Below, in pieces: positions 17,399 through 25,397 of a stretch of 64,000 nt of DNA. Position 1 is the first letter of the stretch. Each line of letters begins with the position of its first letter. The notes under the pieces were generated by a model that did not search any database, was not told where the DNA came from, and was given only the letters and a program-made list of their open reading frames with translations. The stretch lies in NCBI GenBank assembly GCA_037191015.1, contig JBBCKD010000001.1:367480-431479 (forward strand), in the 5' to 3' direction. Source of the DNA: Ravibacter sp037191015 (GTDB lineage Bacteria; Bacteroidota; Bacteroidia; Cytophagales; Spirosomataceae). Position numbers and translations under genes: made by a program.

Positions 17399-17434
17399 CG
17401 GTGTAATTTTTACCTGACCAGGTGAGTGGCGGGG

Positions 17435-18895
17435 TTAGTTATAACCCGGATTCTGAACCAGCTTATTGTTGATATCGATAGCCGACTGGGGGATCGGGTA
17501 ATAGTACCTGTCCCTGGACTGCATGCTGGCTTCGAGCCCGTAGCTCCTGAGGAATTCCTTCATGACGTCCAGAGCCCTGTCGGTACGGACAAGGTCAAAC
17601 CACCGCTGATTTTCAAAACAGAATTCCAATCTTCTTTCATTTTCCATCCAGAGCCGGTATGCCTGCTGGCTGCTTACCTCCGATGCGGTTTTGGGCTGCA
17701 GGCCCGCGCGCTGCCTGATGCGGTTGAGGATGCTGAAAGCTTCACCATTCCCGTCGTATCCTATTTCATTGAGGCTTTCGGCATAGAGCATCAGCACGTC
17801 GTCGTAGCGCAACGCTATCCAGTTGATGTCCCAGTCATTGGCAGCCGCCACAGGGCCGTCGAGGTATTTGCGGCTGAAGGGCATCGTGGTAATGACTTCT
17901 CCGGAAGTATGCGTCCATCGAGATGTGATCGCGGCATCCTTTCTCAGGTCGCCGGGCTCGAAGCTTTCTAACAGTTCGGCGGATAAAAACAGCTGGTAGG
18001 GGCTTCCGCCGAACGGTACTTCATTTCTTGAAATAAAATTGGGCGCATTCCGGGTAGGGAAAGGGTTGCCTTCACCTTCCGCACCCGATTTGAATATCAG
18101 GGAAAAGACAGATTGTTTTCCCCATTCGTTCTGGTGACTGAAAATTGCCGCGTAGCTTTCGAAAAATTCAAACTGCCCCGAATCGATCACTTCTTTCAGT
18201 ATGCCGGCTGCTTCGCTCCAGCGGTTTTTATTCAAGGGATACCCGCTCTGGTAAACCAGGACCTTACCCAGGAAACCTTTTGCCGACCACCTGGTAGCCC
18301 GCCCGCGGTTAGTATTGTCGTAGGAAGCAGGGAGCAACTGCGCGGCATCCGCCAGGTCTTTCTCTATCTGCTGGTATACTTCTTCCACGCTGCTCCTCGA
18401 TACGGCGTAGCCTTCAGAGATGGTCAGTGACGTGGTTACGATCGGTACCCCGCCCCAGAAGCGAACCATGTCGAAATACAGCAGGGCGCGGATAAACTTT
18501 GCTTCTCCTTCATACTGCCTGGCCAGATCTTCGGATAGGGATACTTTGGGAAGCTCTTCCAGCACTTTATTGCAACGCTGGATTTTATTATAGGAGTTAC
18601 TCCATGCCGTATAAAGTATGGGCAGGAACGAGGTTTCGGAAAAGCGGGTGATATTACCGTCGTTGTAGTCGAGGCTCTGAAAAGTATTATCGCTCCGCGA
18701 CTCGGTCAGCATGTAGGAATACTGCTGCGAGACCAGCGCATTCCTGAGACCGTTGTAGCAACCTATAATCGCCTGGTTCAGTTGTGTGGGAGTCCGGTAA
18801 AATCCCTCCACGCTTCTTTGTGAAACCGGTACCAGGTCGAGCGTATCGCAGCCCGACAGCTGAACCAGTAGTATTGCAAATAATATCCGTTTCAT
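17435..18895 (-). CDS. SusD/RagB family outer-membrane lipoprotein
   Basis: About 486 aa from MKRILFAILLVQLSGCDTLD, where LSGC is a lipobox; the longer frame to 18919 places eight residues before the signal and overlaps SusC. Hallmarks of the RagB/SusD family are the tetratricopeptide-like helical start (FYRTPTQLNQAIIGCYNGLR), AKFIRALLYFDMVRFWGGVP near 145-165, and the C-terminal YYPIPQSAIDINNKLVQNPG with terminal N-P-G-Y-N. It forms the lid of the SusC channel and binds an oligosaccharide at the cell surface. It follows SusC by 10 bases. Ligand not predictable, but the neighbourhood suggests an acidic or N-acetylated sugar. Confidence 0.93.
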   Translation of the reverse strand: MKRILFAILLVQLSGCDTLDLVPVSQRSVEGFYRTPTQLNQAIIGCYNGLRNALVSQQYSYMLTESRSDNTFQSLDYNDGNITRFSETSFLPILYTAWSNSYNKIQRCNKVLEELPKVSLSEDLARQYEGEAKFIRALLYFDMVRFWGGVPIVTTSLTISEGYAVSRSSVEEVYQQIEKDLADAAQLLPASYDNTNRGRATRWSAKGFLGKVLVYQSGYPLNKNRWSEAAGILKEVIDSGQFEFFESYAAIFSHQNEWGKQSVFSLIFKSGAEGEGNPFPTRNAPNFISRNEVPFGGSPYQLFLSAELLESFEPGDLRKDAAITSRWTHTSGEVITTMPFSRKYLDGPVAAANDWDINWIALRYDDVLMLYAESLNEIGYDGNGEAFSILNRIRQRAGLQPKTASEVSSQQAYRLWMENERRLEFCFENQRWFDLVRTDRALDVMKEFLRSYGLEASMQSRDRYYYPIPQSAIDINNKLVQNPGYN

Positions 18896-18905
18896 CTTTT
18901 TTCGG

Positions 18906-21900
18906 TTAGAATTTAACACTTAGGCCAAAAGTCCAGGTAGTCGCCAGCGGGTAGCTTGTGCCGCTGTCGATATTGGGGGTTAGGCTTGAATTCGCGTGGT
19001 TGCCGGTTTGGGGATTGCCGTGATAGTGATCGTGCATGAATACGTTGTCTACACTGGAGTAGAGACGTATCCCGTTCAGCCAGTTCACTTTCCTGAGAAA
19101 CCCGGAAGGGATATTATAGCCAAGTGTGATATTGCGGATAGCCCAGTAAGAACCGTCGAACAGCCAGAAGCTGGATGCGGTGGTCATGTTGTCGGTGACG
19201 GCCGCACGGGGCACCATTCCGTTCCCGGGATTTTCGGGCGAGCGCCAGCGGTCGCGCCACATTCCCCATACGTTTTGGCGGGATTGCATGTTGGACCTGC
19301 TGGCGATGTTGAGGATATTCACTCCCTGCTGACCGTCCATGAATACAGACAGATCGAATCCCTTATAGGAGAAGGTGTTCCTGAATCCCCAGAAATAATC
19401 CGGGAATGCATCGCCTACGATGTGGATATCGTCCTGGTTGATCACCCCGTCCCCGTTGTAGTCCTTGTATTTGATGTCGCCTACATTCTGCCTCAGGTAA
19501 TGCGGATGCGTGTCCAGCTCTTCCTGGTTCATGAATACGCCCTCCTGCTCCAGCATATAGTAGCTGCCTATAGGCTTGCCGATCTGCGTAATCGTAACCC
19601 TGTAGCCTTCGTTGGTACCGTAAACAGGGCTCCCGTCGGGTCCGAGCTCCAGCACTTTATTCCTGTTTGCCGAGATGTTGAAGCTGGAAGTCCATTTGAA
19701 GGCCTTGTCGATATTGAGAGAAGTGAGCTCCAGCTCTACCCCGCGGTTCCTGACTTTCCCGATGTTCTGAAGCGCGGTCGTATAGCCGGTTACTTCCGGG
19801 ATCTGTACATTCAGGAGGAGATCTTTTGTGTCGGCGACGTAATAATCAAACCCGACCTGGAGGCGGTTCCTGAAGATCCCGAGGTCGAGGCCGATGTCGG
19901 TCGTCGTGGTTTTCTCCCATCCCAGCATGGTATTGCTGAATGACGAAGGGCCGTAGCCCGGTATTTTTTGTTGGCCGGTGCCGATTATATAGTTGGCTGC
20001 TCCGAGCGTTCCGATGGAGGCAAAATTGCCTATGTTGTTATTCCCGGCTATACCGTAGCTGGCACGCAATTTCAACTCCGATATCCAGCTGATGTCTTTC
20101 ATAAATGATTCTTCCAGGATGCGCCATCCGGCCGACGCGGAAGGAAACCATCCCCAGCGGTTGTCTCGCCCGAAGCGGGAGCTCCCGTCGCGCCGGATAG
20201 TAGCGGCAAGCATGTATTTGTCTTTGAAAGAGAAGTTGGCGCGCCCGAAAAAGGACATCAGGTTCCAGAGCGTTTTATCGGAGCTTCCCGAGTTGAGCAC
20301 CGTTCCTGCATTGAGGGTACGGACTTCATCGTCGGCAAACCCGCTCTTGGTCAGGGCCCAGTTACCCGATTTGGCCTCCTGGTAGGAGAACCCGCCGAGC
20401 AGGTCGAGGTCCCAGGAAGATTTTGCCAGCTTGTAAGTCAGCAGGTGCTCCGTAAGGTAGCTTTCAAAAGCTGAATTAGTGGCGGTAGCCTGGGCGCCGT
20501 TGTTGCGGTTGATGTTGTTGGGGATGAAGTAAAGCGTTTCGTCCGATCGCTGCTCGGTCCCGAACGAGGAACGCAGCTTGAGGCCCTGTGCCAGGAATAC
20601 GTCGGCATAGGCATTTACCAGGAACTGCCTGGATTTGATTTCGTTGGTATACTCGTTGAGCATAGCCAGCGGGTTGATGAGCGCCGAAAGCACATAAGGA
20701 TAGTATCCGCCGCTCTCGGTCTGCTGCGTGATCCCGACTACCGGAGGCATAATATGCGAGCGGCTGACAGGCCCTCCGTTCCAGTCGGTCTGCGGGTCGT
20801 TCCTGATGGAAGTCCCGGCAGAAAAGTTTATTCCCACATTGACGACCTTCGATAATTTCGATTCCACGTTGGTCCGGAAATTCATCCTTCTGAAATCGGA
20901 CCCGATGATAATGCCGTTCTGATTGAAGTAATTACCGGATATATAATATTTGAATTTGTCGTTCGAAGCGGAGGCGGAAAGCTGGTAATTCGAGACGGAC
21001 GCGGTACGGTCTACGATATCCTGCCAGTCGTTATCCGGCAACGATCCCGGATCGGTCAGCCATACCGGGTCTATCCAGTAGTTGGAGTTGGTCCTGGCCG
21101 AATTGGGGTCTGACGCTTTTCCGCCCTGGATCATCCAGCTGTTGTTCCTTTCTTCGATGGCGTATTCGATCCATTCGTCCCTGTTGAGCACATCGTAACG
21201 GCTGAAACGCGTCTGTACGCCCCGGGATATGTCGAGCTGGATAACAGGCTTTCCTTCTTTTCCCGCTTTGGTGGTGATCAATACCACCCCGTTGGCGCCC
21301 CTCGAGCCGTAGATGGCCGCGGAAGCGGCATCTTTCAGGACTTCAATAGATTCGATATCCTGGGTATTCAGGTTGTTGAGATCGCCGGAAATAGGAAAGC
21401 CGTCCACCACATACAGAGGTGTATTGGAAAAATTGATGGAGCTGGTACCCCTTACTTTTACCGCCAGCGATTTTCCGGGAGCGCCGCTGGTCTGCTGGAC
21501 CTGCACCCCGGCGAGTTTTCCCATCAGGGCCTGATCGAGGCGGCCTACGGGGCGCTCTTCCAGGTCGGTGCTCTTCAGGCTGGCTATTGCCCCCGTAATG
21601 CGCGTGCTTTTCTGCGATCCGTAACCGATCACGACCACCTGTTCGAGAGATTGTATATCGGTTTCCAGCCTCACATCGATCATTGTCTGCCGGTTGACAG
21701 GAATTTCCTGCTGCCGGAAGCCGATGAAGGAGAAAACGAGGACCGGGTTATTCCCGGAAACCTCGATCAGGTAGTTGCCGGATACATCCGTAACCGTACC
21801 GGTCGTGCTCCCTTTTACGATCACGTTTACGCCCGGCAATGCCTCTCCGTTCCCGGCGGATATCACCCTGCCGGATACCTGCTGTCTGTCGCCTGCCTGT

Positions 21901-22007
21901 GCAAAGCAGGCGCCCAGGCTGCATAAATAGATCACGACACCGATGACAAGAACTTGCGACCGGTTTTTCCATCCTTTTCCAAGGAGTATTCCTGCTGGTT
22001 TCATCAT
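18906..22007 (-). CDS. SusC/RagA family TonB-linked outer-membrane protein (no STN domain)
   Basis: 1033 aa. After a signal peptide (VIYLCSLGACFAQA) comes a carboxypeptidase-regulatory-like domain (GEALPGVNVIVKGSTTGTVT), the SusC signature LEQVVVIGYGSQK, a plug with VVDGFPISGDLNNLNTQDIE and AAIYGSRGANGVVLITTK, and a beta-barrel ending in a terminal phenylalanine (WTFGLSVKF). It has no N-terminal STN domain, unlike the other three SusC proteins in this window, so it is not expected to signal through FecR. Consistently, no sigma/FecR pair adjoins it. Instead an ACCAGTACAG-type motif lies 40 bases upstream and a GntR regulator lies at 24207-25253. It imports a glycan fragment in a TonB-driven way. 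Confidence 0.94.
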   Translation of the reverse strand: MMKPAGILLGKGWKNRSQVLVIGVVIYLCSLGACFAQAGDRQQVSGRVISAGNGEALPGVNVIVKGSTTGTVTDVSGNYLIEVSGNNPVLVFSFIGFRQQEIPVNRQTMIDVRLETDIQSLEQVVVIGYGSQKSTRITGAIASLKSTDLEERPVGRLDQALMGKLAGVQVQQTSGAPGKSLAVKVRGTSSINFSNTPLYVVDGFPISGDLNNLNTQDIESIEVLKDAASAAIYGSRGANGVVLITTKAGKEGKPVIQLDISRGVQTRFSRYDVLNRDEWIEYAIEERNNSWMIQGGKASDPNSARTNSNYWIDPVWLTDPGSLPDNDWQDIVDRTASVSNYQLSASASNDKFKYYISGNYFNQNGIIIGSDFRRMNFRTNVESKLSKVVNVGINFSAGTSIRNDPQTDWNGGPVSRSHIMPPVVGITQQTESGGYYPYVLSALINPLAMLNEYTNEIKSRQFLVNAYADVFLAQGLKLRSSFGTEQRSDETLYFIPNNINRNNGAQATATNSAFESYLTEHLLTYKLAKSSWDLDLLGGFSYQEAKSGNWALTKSGFADDEVRTLNAGTVLNSGSSDKTLWNLMSFFGRANFSFKDKYMLAATIRRDGSSRFGRDNRWGWFPSASAGWRILEESFMKDISWISELKLRASYGIAGNNNIGNFASIGTLGAANYIIGTGQQKIPGYGPSSFSNTMLGWEKTTTTDIGLDLGIFRNRLQVGFDYYVADTKDLLLNVQIPEVTGYTTALQNIGKVRNRGVELELTSLNIDKAFKWTSSFNISANRNKVLELGPDGSPVYGTNEGYRVTITQIGKPIGSYYMLEQEGVFMNQEELDTHPHYLRQNVGDIKYKDYNGDGVINQDDIHIVGDAFPDYFWGFRNTFSYKGFDLSVFMDGQQGVNILNIASRSNMQSRQNVWGMWRDRWRSPENPGNGMVPRAAVTDNMTTASSFWLFDGSYWAIRNITLGYNIPSGFLRKVNWLNGIRLYSSVDNVFMHDHYHGNPQTGNHANSSLTPNIDSGTSYPLATTWTFGLSVKF

Positions 22008-22046
22008 ATTTGAGAAATTGGGTTTAAAAAACTAGTTGAACCTAAA

Positions 22047-22072
22047 ACAGACCAGTACAGTACAGAAAAGTA
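22047..22072 (-). promoter_or_regulatory. Candidate operator and -7 element before susC
   Basis: Bases 22047-22065 carry ACAGACCAGTACAGTACAG, sharing CAGACCA and ACCAGTACAG with sites near 24054, 24164 and 25279. Bases 22065-22072 read TACTTTTC on the minus strand, one base from the TAnnTTTG element, so the motif would lie at and just after the transcription start. Binding by the GntR protein is inference. Confidence 0.5.
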
Positions 22073-22076
22073 TTAA

Positions 22077-22847
22077 TTAAGGTGTGTTTAGAAATCTCAA
22101 TATCAGGTCGTCGTCATAGAGGTTGAAGTTCTGAGTGCTGTGGCCGCCGTCAACTACCTGCAGGGATACTTTTCCTCCCAGGGCATTTACTTCCTTCTGT
22201 AGCCGTTCCGAGTGACGGTCAAGAGGGACTGCCTTATCCTCGCTTCCATGGAAGACCAGGTACGGGATTTTAACAAAGGCCCCGGGATAGCCGGAGGGGT
22301 CGATCCGGGTAAAGGCTTCTGCCGACGTCCAGGCTTCCCGCGCACTTTTCAGGTTTTGGTAGCTGTCGGCCAGGTCATAAACAGGAAAAGTACCCAACGC
22401 TTTACAGACCAGGTCAGGGTGGTACCTGACGATGCGGCCCAGCATGACGCCGCCGGCCGAGCTGGCCCAGAGCGTCCATTTTTCTTCAACCTTGTACTCC
22501 TTTTTCACAAAGCGGACCAGGTCCAGGATCGCATTCATACCTTCGTCAGTTCCCCAGGTATCTTTCCCGTTGGATATCGATACGAACAAATATCCCGCCT
22601 GCAAGGCAAGATCTCTCTGGTGGACATAAAACGGCACACTTTGCGAAGAGCCGGAGGCATAGCTTTCGGCCGATCTCCCGCTTCCGTGGAGCGCCAGCAG
22701 CACGGGAACAGGCTTGTGGTGTATCTCACCTCTCCATGCGATGTAGACCTGGCGGCCGTTCAGCTGTTCGAACCGCCAGGTGACATCCTGTGCGCCGGCA
22801 TAAGCCGGTCGGAGCAGAATAAGAAAGAAGATGAGGTATTTACCCAT
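22077..22847 (-). CDS. Secreted alpha/beta-hydrolase (esterase family)
   Basis: 256 aa with a signal peptide (YLIFFLILLRPAYAGAQ). The fold is alpha/beta hydrolase: oxyanion-hole motif LLALHGSGRSAESY near 50-63, nucleophile S130 in LWASSAGGVMLG, acid D204 in HGSEDKAVPLD and base H236 in DGGHSTQN. The nucleophile elbow is A-x-S-x-G in place of the usual G-x-S-x-G. It resembles secreted feruloyl, acetyl or PHB-depolymerase-like esterases. The start lies 2 bases after the BNR propeller gene, and 69 bases separate its end from SusC, so it probably removes acyl groups from the glycan before uptake. A sialate or hexosamine deacetylase role would fit but is not shown. Confidence 0.82.
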   Translation of the reverse strand: MGKYLIFFLILLRPAYAGAQDVTWRFEQLNGRQVYIAWRGEIHHKPVPVLLALHGSGRSAESYASGSSQSVPFYVHQRDLALQAGYLFVSISNGKDTWGTDEGMNAILDLVRFVKKEYKVEEKWTLWASSAGGVMLGRIVRYHPDLVCKALGTFPVYDLADSYQNLKSAREAWTSAEAFTRIDPSGYPGAFVKIPYLVFHGSEDKAVPLDRHSERLQKEVNALGGKVSLQVVDGGHSTQNFNLYDDDLILRFLNTP

Positions 22848-22849
22848 TT

Positions 22850-24019
22850 TTATTTTACTTCGTCCCAGAGAAACGCGAAACGAATAATATCAGGAGCATC
22901 GGCTGTTCCCAGCGAACGGTAAGTGATCGTATTGAACCAGGTCTCATCACCGATCGTCTGCCAGTAGGGAGCGGCGTAATAAGCGTCTTTAACCGGGAGC
23001 AAGCCTTCGGCATTGTCCAGCAGCGACACGTTTTTCACCGCCAGCGATTCCGGGTCTATACGGATCAACCCGAGCCTGCTGTCCTTCATACCGCCGGAAG
23101 GCAAGGGCTGACCGGGTAAATTAGGCCAGATCCTGCCCAGCACGTACGCCTGCCCGTCTCTCAGGAAGATACGCGGCCACCCGATGTAATTGCTCAGCGC
23201 CTTATCGCTCCCTGTGAGATCGGCTACCTTCAGCAGGTTAAACTGGTGATCGAACCGGGCGATGCGCGTGCTTTGCCCGGGGTACCCTCTGCAGACAATA
23301 AGAAAGTCGTTTCCTGTTCTAACGAAGCTGCTCTCGTTAATGGGGCCTCCGCCCAGCGCCGCCGTAATATCCTTTATAAATTTCCAGGTAGCTGTGCCGT
23401 CGTCTGAGCGCAGCACTGCCACCGACCATGTGCTTCCCGGACGATAGCCGAAAGACATGGCAAGCATATAGACGGTTTTTCCCTCGACTATGAAATCGAA
23501 CGGATAGCCGTATTCAATCCCGCCTATTTCCGGTAGCTTTTTCCACTCTTCCGTGCTCCTGCCGTCCTTTTTCAGGATAGAATAGCGCATGCCTTCGCGG
23601 TAGTTCTTGTTGTCCTGGCCCTGGTTCTGCATATCGGTATACAGGCGGACGGTCCCGTCGACAGTTTTCACCGGCACGGTCAGCTGGAATTTTTTTGCAG
23701 GAATGCTTCCCAACCTGAAATGATCCGTTACCCGGTTGGTTACCGTATTTAATATAAGCGCGTCACAATCGGCTTCCCGGTCCGAGCCATGGGATGTGCC
23801 GCGTTTGAAAGTGATCAGCACTTTTTCGTCACTCAGTCTCAGCAAGGCGGGAAAGGCGAGATAGTTTTTCCCCTCCAGGCTTTTGTGCGCCAGCAGGGTT
23901 TGAGAAGTAACGGTCTGAGGAATTGTAAACAGGCCTATTTCCTGTCCGGGTAAATCCCGGGCTATCCCGGCAAGGAAAGTCACGAAAAGGATGATGCCCG
24001 GAAAACGGTTGTGCCTCAT
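22850..24019 (-). CDS. Secreted sialidase-superfamily (BNR-type) beta-propeller protein
   Basis: 389 aa with a signal peptide (GIILFVTFLAGIARDLPGQ). Features of a six-bladed propeller are visible: FPALLRLSDEKVLITFKRGT near the N-terminus, comparable to the first arginine-bearing strand of sialidases, an Asp-box-like SDDGTATWKF in the middle, and INESSFV and GWPRIFLRDG repeats after it. I cannot confirm the three-arginine site or the tyrosine/glutamate pair of GH33, so it may be a sialidase-like hydrolase or a non-catalytic propeller. It starts the operon with the esterase 2 bases downstream; a good promoter (24145-24174) and two motif clusters lie upstream. Confidence 0.7.
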   Translation of the reverse strand: MRHNRFPGIILFVTFLAGIARDLPGQEIGLFTIPQTVTSQTLLAHKSLEGKNYLAFPALLRLSDEKVLITFKRGTSHGSDREADCDALILNTVTNRVTDHFRLGSIPAKKFQLTVPVKTVDGTVRLYTDMQNQGQDNKNYREGMRYSILKKDGRSTEEWKKLPEIGGIEYGYPFDFIVEGKTVYMLAMSFGYRPGSTWSVAVLRSDDGTATWKFIKDITAALGGGPINESSFVRTGNDFLIVCRGYPGQSTRIARFDHQFNLLKVADLTGSDKALSNYIGWPRIFLRDGQAYVLGRIWPNLPGQPLPSGGMKDSRLGLIRIDPESLAVKNVSLLDNAEGLLPVKDAYYAAPYWQTIGDETWFNTITYRSLGTADAPDIIRFAFLWDEVK

Positions 24020-24053
24020 AGTTCAGGTAAATTTTTAACTAAATATAAATAGA

Positions 24054-24070
24054 ACAGACCAAACCAGTAA
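24054..24070. promoter_or_regulatory. Operator-like motif ACAGACCAAACCAGTAA
   Basis: Lies between the predicted transcription start (about 24138) and the ATG of the BNR gene (24019). It shares CAGACCA with the site before susC and AAACCAGTA with the cluster at 24164-24190. A site downstream of the start point suggests repression. Confidence 0.45.
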
Positions 24071-24144
24071 ATGAATATAGATTGCACTTCTTGCGATGGT
24101 TTGTCTTTTTGTGATATATAATCTGATTTTTACAATATCTGTTA

Positions 24145-24190
24145 CAAATATATCAACAATCTTAACCAAACCAATACAAACCAGTACAGA
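24145..24190 (-). promoter_or_regulatory. Promoter with tandem operator-like repeats before the BNR-esterase operon
   Basis: On the minus strand the -7 element is TATATTTG (24152-24145, exact TAnnTTTG), with a TTG -33 element at 24174-24172 and a 19-base spacer. Overlapping the -33 side, bases 24164-24190 hold two near-repeats on the plus strand, ACCAAACCAATACA and AAACCAGTACAGA. The adjoining GntR-family gene (24207-25253) is the obvious candidate binder. Confidence 0.6.
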
Positions 24191-24206
24191 TTGATAAAAA
24201 AAATAT

Positions 24207-25253
24207 TTACAAAGACGAGCGGATGATCAGCTTGCTCGGGCTCTTGATCTTGGCGATCCTGTTTTCGTTGATCAGGGCCGCGGCTTCTTCTCCCATCCGT
24301 GTAAAATCGGCGCTGATCACGGTAATACCTCCCTCCAGCACTTCCTTCATATAGAGGTCATTATAAGAAATCAGCCCTACGTCCTTCCCCAGCTGCAGCC
24401 TGCGCCTATGAATTTCCTTGATTATATTAACGTCGTCTATATCGTAGCGGTTAAGCGTGATGTAGACATCGCCGGTGGAAAAATTGTCCTCGTTCACCTT
24501 GGATATGATGGCGCTGGCCTGCCCGGATTCACTGCAGTATTTTTCAAATCCTTCCCTGACAAGATGCCCGTAATAGATATTGTCAGGCAGCACGAGCACG
24601 AGGCGCCGGTATTTTTCAATCCGGTCGCGTACTTCCCGGAGGGCAGAATATAAATCCCCGGCAAAGTCCTGGTAAACCGCCGAATAGTTTCCCGTCAGTC
24701 CTTCCTGGTTATAGTCGAGAATGATCCTCCTGTCGGGAGGGATCTGGTTGAGGACTCCGGTTACGTCTTCTTTCAGGATCGGGATGATCACGAAATGCGT
24801 ATAGTTATGCAGGTTTTCAAGAATAAGCCTTTCGAAGATCCGGTAGTTATGATTGTGGAAATAGACATCTATGTCGGCCCGGTCTTTCAGCCGGTTGAAA
24901 AAGGCCTGGTAGAGCTCTTCCTTAAAAACCGTGATCTTGTCCATAAGGAAAAAAACCCGGTGATCATGGTCCACGCTGCTTTTCCTCACAAAGTATCCTT
25001 TCCGGTATACCGCTTCTATTATCCCCTTCTCACTTAAATGATTCAGGCCCATCAGGACCGTGCTCTTGCTCATGCCGTAGGACGACGACAATTGATTGAC
25101 GGAAGGAAGCTGGTCACCGATATTGAGTTCCCCGTTTTTGATCTGCGTGATGATCGACTCTGCCAGCTGCAGATATTTCATCCTGGCTTTGTCCTGAATA
25201 GTATACTCCTGGTTCACTGACGAGTGGTTGTATTGGACCTGAATTTTGAACAA
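24207..25253 (-). CDS. GntR-family transcriptional regulator with sugar-binding (LacI/periplasmic-like) domain
   Basis: The N-terminal winged helix reads KYLQLAESIITQIKNGELN, then GDQLPSVNQLSSSYGMSKST and IEAVYRKGYFVRK, typical GntR. A C-terminal sensor of about 250 residues (HFVIIPILKEDVTGVLNQIP, LVLVLPDNIYYGHLVREGFE, VGLISYNDLYMKEVLEGGIT) matches the periplasmic-binding-protein-like domain seen in Bacteroidota sugar regulators. The first codon of the 348-aa frame is TTG (25253); an ATG at 25181 gives 324 aa and begins exactly at the winged helix. A candidate -7 element (TATTTTTG, 25258-25251) overlaps the TTG, which would favour the ATG start. It probably senses a sugar from the block and controls the SusC, BNR and its own units. 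Confidence 0.88.
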   Translation of the reverse strand: MFKIQVQYNHSSVNQEYTIQDKARMKYLQLAESIITQIKNGELNIGDQLPSVNQLSSSYGMSKSTVLMGLNHLSEKGIIEAVYRKGYFVRKSSVDHDHRVFFLMDKITVFKEELYQAFFNRLKDRADIDVYFHNHNYRIFERLILENLHNYTHFVIIPILKEDVTGVLNQIPPDRRIILDYNQEGLTGNYSAVYQDFAGDLYSALREVRDRIEKYRRLVLVLPDNIYYGHLVREGFEKYCSESGQASAIISKVNEDNFSTGDVYITLNRYDIDDVNIIKEIHRRRLQLGKDVGLISYNDLYMKEVLEGGITVISADFTRMGEEAAALINENRIAKIKSPSKLIIRSSL

Positions 25254-25301
25254 AAATATAAATAATTTTTACTAGGCAAGACAAACCAGACTAGACCAAT
25301 G
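25251..25301 (-). promoter_or_regulatory. Candidate GntR autoregulatory region
   Basis: Minus-strand TATTTTTG at 25258-25251 matches TAnnTTTG. Twenty bases upstream, 25279-25301 reads AGACAAACCAGACTAGACCA on the plus strand, sharing ACAAACCAG with the cluster at 24164-24190. Its position upstream of the regulator suggests autoregulation. Confidence 0.45.
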
Positions 25302-25329
25302 ATTTTTTTTGAAATAACGATAAAAGAGC

Positions 25330-25343
25330 CGGTTGATTAACCG
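25330..25343 (-). terminator. Weak terminator after the amidohydrolase operon
   Basis: A 5-bp stem (CGGTT / AACCG) with a 4-base loop is followed on the minus strand by GGCTCTTTTATCG. It lies 55 bases past the amidohydrolase stop and before the GntR promoter, where a terminator is expected. The stem is short. Confidence 0.35.
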
Positions 25344-25397
25344 CCGATCACCCCCCTGCAAGCTGCTGAACTCGTTTTTTAGAACAGGCGGTTTGTT

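Noticed and set aside
22850..24019. Calling the propeller a GH33 sialidase
   Set aside because: Only one Asp-box-like repeat is clear and the three-arginine site could not be confirmed by eye.
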